DNA of 64,000 nt, taken from Butyricimonas virosa. GTDB taxonomy: Bacteria > Bacteroidota > Bacteroidia > Bacteroidales > Marinifilaceae. Of this stretch, positions 55,749 through 63,400 are shown one piece after another (the first letter of the stretch is position 1; each line of letters starts with the position of its first letter). The stretch covers positions 62,001-126,000 of the forward strand of contig NZ_CP102269.1 of the NCBI RefSeq assembly GCF_025148635.1. Reading direction: 5' to 3'. The notes beneath the pieces are model-generated. The model did no database searches. It was given only the letters and a program-made list of their open reading frames with translations, and was not told the DNA's origin. The translations under genes and the position numbers were made by a program.

Positions 55749-57296
55749 CTACTCGGGTTCTATTTCTCTATTAAAACGATTAAAAAACTTATATTCGTAA
55801 ATATAAAAAGAAGGAACTCCGATCACCTTTAAATGGATATGGTGCTTAAAAGCCCACTTCCTACGCAAAGACCAGAAACCTTTTTTCAAATACGCCTCCA
55901 CGAAAGGGTGTACTTTCAATACCAGATTCTTGATTTTCTTCTCCTCAACCAAGAACTCTAGCTGGTCCTCAATCTTATCAATCACTAAAACGGCCGCATC
56001 GGCTTTACCGGTTCCATGACACACGGGACAAGTCTCCGTGGTCGTCACGGTCATTTCCGGACGTACACGCTGGCGCGTGATTTGCATCAATCCGAATTTA
56101 CTCAGAGGAAGTATGGTATGCTTGGCACGATCGAGTTCCATCGCCGAACGCATCTTATCGAACAACTTCTGGCGGTTTTCCGCCTGTTGCATATCAATAA
56201 AGTCGATCACGATAATACCCCCCATGTCTCGCAATTGTAACTGACGAGCCACCTCGTCGGCAGCAGCCAAGTTTACTTCCAGAGCATTTGACTCCTGATC
56301 GTCGCCCAATTTCACACGATTCCCGCTATTCACATCTATCACGTGAAAAGCTTCCGTGTGTTCTATTATGAGGTATGCTCCATTTTTAAACGAAACAGTA
56401 CGTCCCAGCGAAGACTTGATTTGCTTGTCCACCCCAAAATGATCGAAGATCGGCACCTCGGTTGACACAAATTTAACGATACCTTCTTTTTCCGGAGCTA
56501 TCGTGCTGATATAACGCTTAATCTCTTTACTCAATGCTAAATCATTCACATAAATGTTCTCGAACGAGGGATTCAATATATCCCGGAGAATAACACTGGT
56601 CCGGTCTATCTCTCCCAAAATTAGCTTGGGAGGCTCTATATCCCGAAGATGTTTGAACGCAGTTTCAAAACGCTCTACAAGTTCCGTCAATTCACTATCG
56701 AATAACTCGGCATTCTTGCCTTCGGCGACAGTTCTCACAATCACCCCGAAATTCTTGGGGCGTATACTTTCAATCAGTCTTTTCAAACGCTTCCGTTCTT
56801 CAACCGATTTTATCTTTTGTGACACGGATACCTTTTCCGAGAAAGGCATCAAAACTAGGTGACGCCCGGCAATACTTAACTCGGAGGTCAAACGCGGTCC
56901 CTTGGTAGAAATAGGTTCTTTCGCAACCTGCACGGCAACATATTGGCCAACAGAAAGCACGTCCCCGATCTTCCCGTTTTTACTGATTTCCGGCTCCAGT
57001 TTTAACTTGGCTACAGGCATCCCCTTCCGGGCTATACATTGCTTTATATAGCTATCCAAAGAATAAAACTGGGGACTGAGATCAAGGTAATGCAGGAAGG
57101 CATCCTTTTCATAACCGACATTAACGAAAGCGGCATTCAAACCGGGCATGATTTTCTTCACTTTCCCGTAATAGATGTCACCTACCGCAAATTTAACGCT
57201 AGTCTTCTCCGTTGTCAACTCTACCAACCGCTTGTCCTTTAACAAGGCGATTACTACTTCTTCCGCTTTTACATCTATGACTAACTCAGTATTCAC
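55749..57296 (-). CDS. rng: Ribonuclease G (Rne/Rng family)
   Basis: A 515-residue RNase E/G. The N-terminal S1 domain has GDIYYGKVKKIMPGLNAAFV (about 40-60), and the catalytic DNase I-like domain includes the metal-binding aspartate in IIVIDFIDMQQAENR (about 300). The Zn-link CPVCHGTG (about 405) follows. It cleaves single-stranded RNA in rRNA processing and mRNA decay. No ATG is available at the start: GTG at 57296 (MNTELVIDVKAEEVV) agrees with family N-termini, and a TTG at 57323 is less likely as it abuts a hairpin. Confidence 0.92.
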   Translation of the reverse strand: MNTELVIDVKAEEVVIALLKDKRLVELTTEKTSVKFAVGDIYYGKVKKIMPGLNAAFVNVGYEKDAFLHYLDLSPQFYSLDSYIKQCIARKGMPVAKLKLEPEISKNGKIGDVLSVGQYVAVQVAKEPISTKGPRLTSELSIAGRHLVLMPFSEKVSVSQKIKSVEERKRLKRLIESIRPKNFGVIVRTVAEGKNAELFDSELTELVERFETAFKHLRDIEPPKLILGEIDRTSVILRDILNPSFENIYVNDLALSKEIKRYISTIAPEKEGIVKFVSTEVPIFDHFGVDKQIKSSLGRTVSFKNGAYLIIEHTEAFHVIDVNSGNRVKLGDDQESNALEVNLAAADEVARQLQLRDMGGIIVIDFIDMQQAENRQKLFDKMRSAMELDRAKHTILPLSKFGLMQITRQRVRPEMTVTTTETCPVCHGTGKADAAVLVIDKIEDQLEFLVEEKKIKNLVLKVHPFVEAYLKKGFWSLRRKWAFKHHIHLKVIGVPSFYIYEYKFFNRFNREIEPE

Positions 57297-57324
57297 TACC
57301 TGATCAATTAATGTATTAATCAAA

Positions 57325-57355
57325 ATAAACCTAAAGGCATAGCCCTTAGGTTTAT
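57325..57355 (-). terminator. Hairpin between the COX24-type gene and rng
   Basis: 10-bp stem ATAAACCTAA / TTAGGTTTAT with an inner GGC-ATA-GCC hairpin, 23 nt after the COX24-type stop. It may terminate or attenuate transcription into rng. Confidence 0.6.
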
Positions 57356-57378
57356 AATCTCTAACTCACAAACGATGA

Positions 57379-57468
57379 CTACTTCTTCTTGTGTCTGTTC
57401 TTTCTCAGTCTCTTTTTCCGTTTGTGAGTGGCCATCTTATGTCTCTTTCTTTTCTTTCCGCTTGGCAT
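57379..57468 (-). CDS. AURKAIP1/COX24-domain small basic protein (mS38/bS22-like ribosomal protein)
   Basis: A 29-residue, extremely basic protein: MPSGKKRKRHKMATHKRKKR then LRKNRHKKK. This is the short conserved AURKAIP1/COX24 protein found next to HU and rng in Bacteroidales. It resembles mitochondrial mS38 and mycobacterial bS22 and is probably a small-subunit ribosomal protein; that role is by homology. It is preceded by a strong Shine-Dalgarno sequence (GAAAGGAG, ending 7 nt before the ATG), which is unusual in this phylum. It lies 15 nt after the HU gene. Confidence 0.85.
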   Translation of the reverse strand: MPSGKKRKRHKMATHKRKKRLRKNRHKKK

Positions 57469-57475
57469 AATTTCA

Positions 57476-57483
57476 CTCCTTTC
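57476..57483 (-). promoter_or_regulatory. Strong Shine-Dalgarno sequence of the COX24-type gene
   Basis: Minus strand GAAAGGAG followed by TGAAATT and the ATG at 57468. AAGGAG is the canonical 16S anti-SD partner at ideal spacing. Confidence 0.8.
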
Positions 57484-57768
57484 TTATTTTACTTGATCTT
57501 TCACCTGATTGACGAAACTCTTCGAAGGCTTGAACGAAGGAATAAAGTGTTCAGGAATTTTAATCGTTACATTTTTAGAAATATTACGAGCGGTTTTCTC
57601 AGCTCTCTTTTTCACTACAAAACTTCCAAAACCTCTTAAATATACATTTTTTCCATCAATCACAGAACCTTTGATTGCTTCCATAAAAGCTTCAACTGTA
57701 GTTTGTACCGCAGCTTTCTCGATACCAGTGGTTCTTGAAATTTCATTCACGATGTCCGCCTTTGTCAT
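57484..57768 (-). CDS. HU-family DNA-binding protein
   Basis: A 94-residue nucleoid protein starting MTKADIVNEISRTTGIEKAA with the HU core VYLRGFGSFVVKKRAEKTAR (about 45-64). It binds and bends DNA as a dimer. The in-frame TTG at 57792 is rejected in favour of the family start MTKAD. It has a consensus -7 promoter 57 nt upstream and is followed after 15 nt by the COX24-type gene. Confidence 0.93.
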   Translation of the reverse strand: MTKADIVNEISRTTGIEKAAVQTTVEAFMEAIKGSVIDGKNVYLRGFGSFVVKKRAEKTARNISKNVTIKIPEHFIPSFKPSKSFVNQVKDQVK

Positions 57769-57825
57769 TTTCTTTAAGTATTTAGTATTCAATATTATAT
57801 TTCATTTCTTCTAAATTTCAGACTG

Positions 57826-57833
57826 CAAATATA
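57826..57833 (-). promoter_or_regulatory. -7 promoter element of the HU gene
   Basis: Minus strand TATATTTG, full consensus, with a TTTG 23 nt upstream (57857-57860), slightly longer than the usual spacer. Confidence 0.5.
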
Positions 57834-58108
57834 TATCTTTTCCACAAACAATGAAACAAACTACCGCATTTTTGTCAATATTTTTTGTGTTCTATATATT
57901 TAATTGTCAACATCGGACACATCCCTGCACCACTTTTTCCAACAAGCCTTTACCTTGCCTGCACCTCATTTAAACTGGTAACAACAAAGTTATCACTTTC
58001 TATGATCGGGAATAAATCACGAATCATAACAAGATGGCATTGGGATTATTTTTTTTCTCCGAAATTATTCCGTAATTTGTGACAAATTTTAATCCATACA
58101 TATTATAC
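57834..58108. other. Intergenic region between divergent HU and ssb
   Basis: AT-rich, no coding region supported. It presumably holds both promoters. In many Bacteroidales a mutY gene sits between HU and ssb; none is present here. Confidence 0.5.
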
Positions 58109-58522
58109 ATGGTAAACAAAGTTATTCTTATCGGTAATGTCGGGGCTGACCCGGACGTAAAATATCTCGAAGGAGGTGTTGCCGTGGCAAGATTCAGCCT
58201 TGCCACGTCAGAGGTGTACAATAATAAAAACGGAGAACGCGTAACTCAAACCGAATGGCACAATATCGTTCTCTGGCGAAATCTGGCTCAAATAGCCGAG
58301 AAATACGTTCGTAAGGGGATGATGCTTTACATCGAGGGACGTATCAGAACCCGTTCCTGGGACGACCAGAACGGGGTAAAAAGATACACGACCGAGATTT
58401 ACGGGGATAATTTCCAGATGTTATCCCGGAAACAGGATAACGGGGATAAACCTCAAGACACGCATATGCCACAAGCACCCGATTTAAGCGGCGGTGACGA
58501 CAGTGACGATCTCCCTTTCTAA
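58109..58522 (+). CDS. ssb: Single-stranded DNA-binding protein
   Basis: A 137-residue SSB starting MVNKVILIGNVGADPDVKYL, with the OB fold through about residue 108 (including EWHNIVLWRNLAQIAEKYVRKG) and a flexible tail ending in the acidic tip DDSDDLPF that recruits partner proteins. It coats single-stranded DNA in replication and repair. The upstream ORF extension to 58079 is not used because the family starts at MVNKV. Confidence 0.95.
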   Translation: MVNKVILIGNVGADPDVKYLEGGVAVARFSLATSEVYNNKNGERVTQTEWHNIVLWRNLAQIAEKYVRKGMMLYIEGRIRTRSWDDQNGVKRYTTEIYGDNFQMLSRKQDNGDKPQDTHMPQAPDLSGGDDSDDLPF

Positions 58523-58644
58523 ACTAAAAGATAAAAGTTATAAGATAAAAATAAAAGACAGAAACTAATTGTTTAAAGCCAGATCCATTACGTTTGGAAT
58601 CTTTTACTTCAAACTTTTAGTTTTTATCTTTTATCTTTTAGTTT
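58521..58644. repeat. 17-bp AT-rich inverted repeat between ssb and gldE
   Basis: AAACTAAAAGATAAAAG (58521-58537) is perfectly complementary to 58628-58644, about 90 nt apart. Additional TTTTTATC/GATAAAAA copies lie inside. It may form a long stem in the ssb-gldE transcript. Confidence 0.6.
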
Positions 58645-58692
58645 TTATATGTATCTTTCGGCGATATTTAAGTTTAACCAATTATATAAATT

Positions 58693-60030
58693 TTGGACAC
58701 AGATTATATTCCCCTTGCCGGGCAGATTTTTACAGGTGCATTCACCCTCATCGATTTAATTTTCGTCATTATCCTATTGCTTTTATTGTTATGCTCGGCA
58801 TTAATTTCCGGTTCGGAGGTTGCCTATTTCTCACTTTCTCCCTCGCAATTGAAATACTTGGAAGACAACGGATACGAGAAGGCCCGCAACCTGCAACAGA
58901 AACCCAATCGGCTACTCGCCACGATTTTAATATCCAACAATTTCGTGAACGTGGCCATTGTCGTGTTGTCCACCTACCTGGTAAATTCATTATTTGATTT
59001 CTCGGCTTATCCCACGCTAGGTTTCATTATCCAAGTGATCGTGGTAACGTTCGTGATCTTACTGGCTGGAGAAATCATTCCTAAATTATACGCCAACCGT
59101 TCCCAGTTGAGCATGGTGATTTTCATGGCAGGTCCACTGACCTTCCTGTCTCACCTATTTCGTCCGCTATCCGCCCTGTTGATCGGCTCTACCTCTATTA
59201 TCAGCAAGCGCATGGATAAAAAAGACAATTTATCCATCGACCAATTATCCAAAGCCTTGGAATTAACCAAGGACACGGCTATCAACGAGGAAAAAGACAT
59301 TTTGGAAGGCATTGTCCGTTTTGGTAATATTGATGCGGTTGACATCATTCGTCCCCGCATCAATGTAATCGCTATTGACGGGAGTTCAAGCTACCAGCAA
59401 GTGAAAGAGATCATCACGGAACACGGCTACTCACGTATGCCCGTGTACGAGGAAAACTTGGATAACATCACGGGAATCCTCTACGTGAAAGATTTATTAC
59501 AACATCTGGATGAGAAAGAGGACTTTCGCTGGCAGACCTTAATTCGTCCGGCTTATTTTGTCCCGGAAACCAAAAAGATCAACGACCTACTGGAAGAGTT
59601 CCAAACGAAAAAGGTACACTTGGCGATTGTTGTTGACGAATACGGGGGAACCACCGGAATCGTCACGATGGAAGACATTATCGAAGAGATCGTGGGCGAC
59701 ATTAATGATGAATACGACGAACAGGAAATTGTTTACACGCGGGACAAGAATGGGGCATACATTTTCGAGGCCTCCACGCTACTGAACGATTTCTACAAGA
59801 TCACGGACATAGAGGAGGATTCTTTCCAAGAAGTGGAGGGTGATGCAGACACCTTGGCCGGACTGATCCTTGAAATTAAAGGGGAACTTCCTCATAAGGA
59901 CGAGGTGATTACATACAAAGAACATCAATTCAAAGTACTCGAAGTTGACAACAGGCGAATCAAAAAAATTCAATACAAAAAGACCGGACAACTCCCTCTC
60001 TCGCCTATGACTGCTCCGAAGATAAGCTAG
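58693..60030 (+). CDS. gldE: GldE-like CNNM/CBS-domain transporter protein
   Basis: A 445-residue membrane protein: a DUF21/CNNM domain with three or four helices (about 15-190, including SALISGSEVAYFSLSPSQLK), a CBS pair (about 205-335, with DIIRPRINVIAIDGSSSYQQ and VDEYGGTTGIVTMEDIIEEIVGD), and a CorC_HlyC domain (about 350-430). In Flavobacterium GldE supports gliding; in non-gliding Bacteroidales it may be an ion transporter. The start is TTG: a stop codon lies two codons upstream and no ATG is near. It follows ssb, the usual order in this group. Confidence 0.88.
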   Translation: MDTDYIPLAGQIFTGAFTLIDLIFVIILLLLLLCSALISGSEVAYFSLSPSQLKYLEDNGYEKARNLQQKPNRLLATILISNNFVNVAIVVLSTYLVNSLFDFSAYPTLGFIIQVIVVTFVILLAGEIIPKLYANRSQLSMVIFMAGPLTFLSHLFRPLSALLIGSTSIISKRMDKKDNLSIDQLSKALELTKDTAINEEKDILEGIVRFGNIDAVDIIRPRINVIAIDGSSSYQQVKEIITEHGYSRMPVYEENLDNITGILYVKDLLQHLDEKEDFRWQTLIRPAYFVPETKKINDLLEEFQTKKVHLAIVVDEYGGTTGIVTMEDIIEEIVGDINDEYDEQEIVYTRDKNGAYIFEASTLLNDFYKITDIEEDSFQEVEGDADTLAGLILEIKGELPHKDEVITYKEHQFKVLEVDNRRIKKIQYKKTGQLPLSPMTAPKIS

Positions 60031-60057
60031 GACAAGTACCCTACAAATACACACCCC

Positions 60058-60097
60058 ATACATACCATGAACACTGGTTAGTGTTCATGGTATGTAT
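60058..60097 (+). terminator. 17-bp perfect hairpin after gldE
   Basis: ATACATACCATGAACAC / GTGTTCATGGTATGTAT with a 6-nt loop (TGGTTA), 27 nt after the gldE stop. There is no T-run after it. It is probably a terminator or 3' stabilising structure. Confidence 0.6.
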
Positions 60098-60191
60098 ATG
60101 CTATGTTCATGCTATATTCATGTGCTAGACTATCGACGGAGAAAGGGATTGTATTGTCCTGAAAAAAGTTTACAGTAAACTTAGTAAACCA

Positions 60192-60617
60192 ATGTCAGAA
60201 TTAAATTTACCCTCTGTTCGTCGTCGTTATTACCCTGTCAAGACGAAATTATCAGCGGTACGAGATCGAGTAATCAATGAAATGGGTTACGCGGAAGTTC
60301 TATCCAAGTACGAGGTCAAACCCTCGACTTTTCACGTTTGGCTCCACAAGTATAAATCTCGAGTTTTATCGGAAGAACAACACAAACGCTTATCTTCGCG
60401 TAATTACAAAATGTTATACCCGATGACCGACCAAGAACGCGCCGAGCTGGAGACTTTACGGCAGGAAGTAGAGAAACAGAAAATACTCGTGGAAGCTTAC
60501 GAGTTAATGCTAGAGTTAGCCAGGGAACGCCTGCACGTTGATGTAAAAAAAAACTACGAGGAGATGCTATTAGCGGGATTGTCGAGAGACAGAAAGAACG
60601 GGGAGGTAAAGCCGTGA
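60192..60617 (+). CDS. IS3-family transposase OrfA
   Basis: A 141-residue protein with an N-terminal helix-turn-helix (VINEMGYAEVLSKYEVKPST, about 32-51) and a coiled-coil, leucine-zipper-like region (about 80-115, AELETLRQEVEKQKILVEAY). It binds the element ends. It overlaps OrfB by 4 nt (GTGA). A run of nine A's (60545-60553) lies where OrfB frame is open in the -1 phase, so a fused OrfAB can be made by ribosomal slippage. Confidence 0.88.
   Translation: MSELNLPSVRRRYYPVKTKLSAVRDRVINEMGYAEVLSKYEVKPSTFHVWLHKYKSRVLSEEQHKRLSSRNYKMLYPMTDQERAELETLRQEVEKQKILVEAYELMLELARERLHVDVKKNYEEMLLAGLSRDRKNGEVKP
60545..60553 (+). promoter_or_regulatory. A9 candidate -1 frameshift site in the IS3 element
   Basis: Nine A's in OrfA. 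The -1 frame is open from here to the OrfB start without a stop (KKKLRGDAISGIVERQKERG then GKAVTEHL), giving an IS3-like OrfAB join. Confidence 0.6.
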
Positions 60618-61450
60618 CGGAACACCTTTGCAATTCCCTTGGCTACAGCAAGCAGGCTTATTACAAGAGCCTCCGGGCCGATCGTGGAGGCGAGGAACGC
60701 GAGCGTTACGTTCTTTCCATCGTCCAGGATATTCGCCGTGACATGCCTAACCTCGGGGTTAATAAATTGTGGAACATGCTGGGGTCTAACGGTCTGCCCG
60801 TCGGTCGGGATTGGCTTTATCGTTTGCTTCACCTTCACGATTTAATGATAAAACAGAAGAAGTACCGGGTGATCACGACGGATTCCCGGGCGTGGCATCG
60901 CCAGTTCCCGAACCTGGTGAAAGGGTTTCGAGTTACCCGGCCCAACCAGGTATGGGTCAGCGACATCACGTACCTGTCAACGAGTGCCGGTTTCGTGTAC
61001 CTCTCGCTGGTAACCGACGCTTATTCCCGGCGGATCACGGGCTGGGAAGTTCACCCGACACTGGACTCGTCCGGTCCCGTGAAGGCCTTGTGCCGGGCGT
61101 TGGCGACGCTGCCTTCCAACTTTAGCGACAAGCTTGTTCATCACTCGGATCGGGGTGGGCAATACTGCTCCTCGCTGTACACCGGGATTTTGAAAGAACA
61201 CGGTATTCAAGTGAGCGTGACACAAGATGGCTCTCCTTACGATAACGGTATCGCCGAGAGAGTGAACGGGATTTTGAAACGGGAATGGTTAAACGATATG
61301 GTCTTGAGAGATATCGACCAGGCGAGAATGCAAGTGGAGAGAATTATCGGGATATACAACACGAGAAGACCACACATGGCTATCGGGTTGAAAGTTCCTG
61401 ACCAGGCACACCGCGATAAAAAAGAGTTATTCGCCAGGGTCATGTATTGA
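60614..61450 (+). CDS. IS3-family transposase OrfB (DDE domain)
   Basis: A 278-residue rve-type integrase core with the DDE triad in VWVSDITYLST, HHSDRGGQYCS and YDNGIAERVNGILKREW, preceded by an HTH_21-like segment (VGRDWLYRLLHLHD). It is intact, with no frameshift or internal stop. GTG start overlapping the OrfA stop (GTGA). It catalyses excision and integration, most likely as an OrfAB fusion. Confidence 0.93.
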   Translation: MTEHLCNSLGYSKQAYYKSLRADRGGEERERYVLSIVQDIRRDMPNLGVNKLWNMLGSNGLPVGRDWLYRLLHLHDLMIKQKKYRVITTDSRAWHRQFPNLVKGFRVTRPNQVWVSDITYLSTSAGFVYLSLVTDAYSRRITGWEVHPTLDSSGPVKALCRALATLPSNFSDKLVHHSDRGGQYCSSLYTGILKEHGIQVSVTQDGSPYDNGIAERVNGILKREWLNDMVLRDIDQARMQVERIIGIYNTRRPHMAIGLKVPDQAHRDKKELFARVMY

Positions 61451-61452
61451 CG

Positions 61453-61494
61453 CCAAGTTTTCTTGGCATCCGGGGAATTCCCCGGATGCCAAGA
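61453..61494 (+). terminator. Nested palindromes at the IS3 3' end
   Basis: A perfect 15-bp stem (61461-61475 with 61480-61494, loop AATT, EcoRI site in the centre), preceded by GCCAAG-TTTT-CTTGGC (61453-61468), which shares an arm. The two hairpins are mutually exclusive. It is followed by AAAAAAG, not a T-run. Confidence 0.6.
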
Positions 61495-61670
61495 AAAAAG
61501 TAAAACTATTACAGGAATTACATTTTTTTGAAGTAAACTTGTAACAGAAAAGAGAATAGAAAATGTTTTTTACAATTTATTGAATGTCAAATCTAGTAAA
61601 CCAATTTTAGGAAACTACAGATAACCAAAGGCGGACAAAGGGGCGTTCGTCGAACACTTTTAATCCCCCA

Positions 61671-63239
61671 CTAAAACATCGTCTTCCCGTGTGCCGTGTA
61701 AGGAGCATTTATCCCTAATATCTTACACAAAGTAGGTAACAAATCCGACATCGTGTAGTTCCCTTTCAAATCGGTCTTCACTCCCGCACCGTATAAATAC
61801 AGGGGAACAATCGGACGCTTCGTATGTCGGAAATAAGTATCTTCCAACTCTTTCAATTCCGAAACCCAAGTCGGATGGATACAGAAAAAAACATCCCCGC
61901 TACGCTTATGCGAGAACGAGTTCTGAACCAATCGATTTACCCCCTCCGGAAAAGAAGTATGCGTCAGTGAATAAGCTGTCATGACTTTGGCTACCCCCTC
62001 GAACTCGATCATAAAATCAGCCACTTTATCCTGCATTTCCTTCAGATTTATCTTCTTTTGCTCGATCAGCTCCCGGTTCAAATAAATTTGTCCCTGATCA
62101 TAATCGGAAATCCAGTCACCCGGCCCGTAAACCAATCCCAAGTAAGACTTCAACAAGGCCACGGCCTTAAATATACTAAAATAATCAGAATTCACTTTAA
62201 TTTTCCGCAAATCCTCCGGCATCAACTCCCGCATCTCGGAAAAAGTCACGAACAGCGTGTAGTTTCCTTTCCCGACCCGGGCATCCAACTTACTCACCAA
62301 TGCCGCAATATCCATATCCAAACGGACCAACATATCCTTCTCCTCGCTCGAATCTATCGTGAAATCCCGGGACATATAGTCTAAACAGGAAAAATTCAAG
62401 GCCAGCAAATCCGGATCATTATCCACTCCCAATCTTTCCTCGTCAATCAATTTTTCGGCCAACACCCGTACCAATGTATTCGCGTAAGGCGTGGCTTTCA
62501 AAACCCGGTAAGTATTATATTCCTTTTTTGCCCGGGCTATATCATAATAGAAATGATTCGTCAGGCGAATTCGGGCAGCCGACTTATCCTCGTCAGACAA
62601 CATCATCCATCCTTTATTCACGAAATGATCGCTCTCGACCCATGTATTGTACATTCTCAACCATTCGGGCAATTCCGAACAATAATAAGAAGAGGATACC
62701 CATTTACCCGTTTTCTCGCTGAACCAGATGGCCATATCGGCACTACTTCCTCCACTCAAGACTGCTTCGTCACCATTCATGGCAACACTGAACACCCGAG
62801 ACATGGGATTATTCCATTTCATGGCGCTCCCCAGGCTCATCGTCTGCAAATAATCGGGAGACAAACTTTTTATACTATCCGCCTGTTGATCACCGATCTC
62901 TGTATAACGATCGGATTGGGTAGAATACTGGCGTTTCCGGCGTAAACGATCGTACCACGCCCTCGACACGATTCCATGTTCCGTGGGTAACATACCCGTG
63001 TAAATCGACGCATGATCCACCCCGGTTTGCGTGTAAAAATAGTTATAATTCACATTCACCCGGGCTCCTTGTTTCATAACCCGTTTCAAACCATTCTCAG
63101 ACAATTCGTTACCATACATATCCATCCATTCCGGATAAAAATGGCTGATCACCACTCCCACTATCAATTTCGGTTTTTCTTCCGCAGAAACACCAGATAT
63201 CCAAGCCAATACACTCGTTAACAACAACAACTTTTTCAC
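61671..63239 (-). CDS. Alkaline-phosphatase-fold protein with degenerate metal site
   Basis: A 522-residue exported protein with signal peptide (GTG start, MKKLLLLTSVLAWISGVSAE) and the alkaline phosphatase superfamily core. It keeps the nucleophile block FYTQTGVDHASIYTGMLPTEHGI (about 69-90). Several metal ligands of PafA-type enzymes seem absent: the N-terminal Asp (VVDQ-type) is VVIS here, the Asp-x3-His motif reads DYMSRD, and the Asp-His pair reads TFSEMR. It may be a pseudoenzyme or bind something else. The upstream TTG at 63278 is rejected in favour of the signal-peptide start. Confidence 0.75.
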   Translation of the reverse strand: MKKLLLLTSVLAWISGVSAEEKPKLIVGVVISHFYPEWMDMYGNELSENGLKRVMKQGARVNVNYNYFYTQTGVDHASIYTGMLPTEHGIVSRAWYDRLRRKRQYSTQSDRYTEIGDQQADSIKSLSPDYLQTMSLGSAMKWNNPMSRVFSVAMNGDEAVLSGGSSADMAIWFSEKTGKWVSSSYYCSELPEWLRMYNTWVESDHFVNKGWMMLSDEDKSAARIRLTNHFYYDIARAKKEYNTYRVLKATPYANTLVRVLAEKLIDEERLGVDNDPDLLALNFSCLDYMSRDFTIDSSEEKDMLVRLDMDIAALVSKLDARVGKGNYTLFVTFSEMRELMPEDLRKIKVNSDYFSIFKAVALLKSYLGLVYGPGDWISDYDQGQIYLNRELIEQKKINLKEMQDKVADFMIEFEGVAKVMTAYSLTHTSFPEGVNRLVQNSFSHKRSGDVFFCIHPTWVSELKELEDTYFRHTKRPIVPLYLYGAGVKTDLKGNYTMSDLLPTLCKILGINAPYTAHGKTMF

Positions 63240-63301
63240 GATCGTTTCTATTTTATAAATTCGTATTTCTGATCCCAAGTTTCAAATCCTCAGTATAGAC
63301 A

Positions 63302-63331
63302 CAAAAATAATCAGAATATGATAATTTACAA
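63302..63331 (-). promoter_or_regulatory. Promoter of the alkaline-phosphatase-fold gene
   Basis: Minus strand TTG (63329-63331), 19 nt, TATTTTTG (63302-63309), a full -7 consensus. Confidence 0.55.
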
Positions 63332-63362
63332 CTTATAATTCTTTCAATTCTTAATTGTTTCG

Positions 63363-63370
63363 TATCTTTA
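63363..63370 (+). promoter_or_regulatory. -7 element for the TetR-like gene
   Basis: TATCTTTA, 7 of 8 to TAnnTTTG, 30 nt before the ATG at 63401. Confidence 0.45.
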
Positions 63371-63400
63371 CGGCAAGAATCTAAAATAACCATATCCATT

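Larger units (their letters stand above)
60160..61546 (+). mobile_element. IS3-family insertion sequence
   Basis: Two overlapping transposase genes in the -1 arrangement, with DDE domain. Candidate ends: TGAAAAAAGTTTAC at 60160 and, in reverse complement, TGTTACAAGTTTAC ending at 61546 (11 of 14 matching, TG...CA termini). No convincing target-site duplication was found, so the limits are approximate (possibly 60155-61549). Confidence 0.8.

Noticed and set aside
57885..58082. 65-codon plus-strand ORF between HU and ssb
   Set aside because: No family similarity, low-complexity composition, and it lies in the region expected to hold the two divergent promoters.
60155..61549. Target-site duplication of the IS3 element
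   Set aside because: No matching 3-5 bp repeats were found at either pair of candidate ends, so none is claimed.
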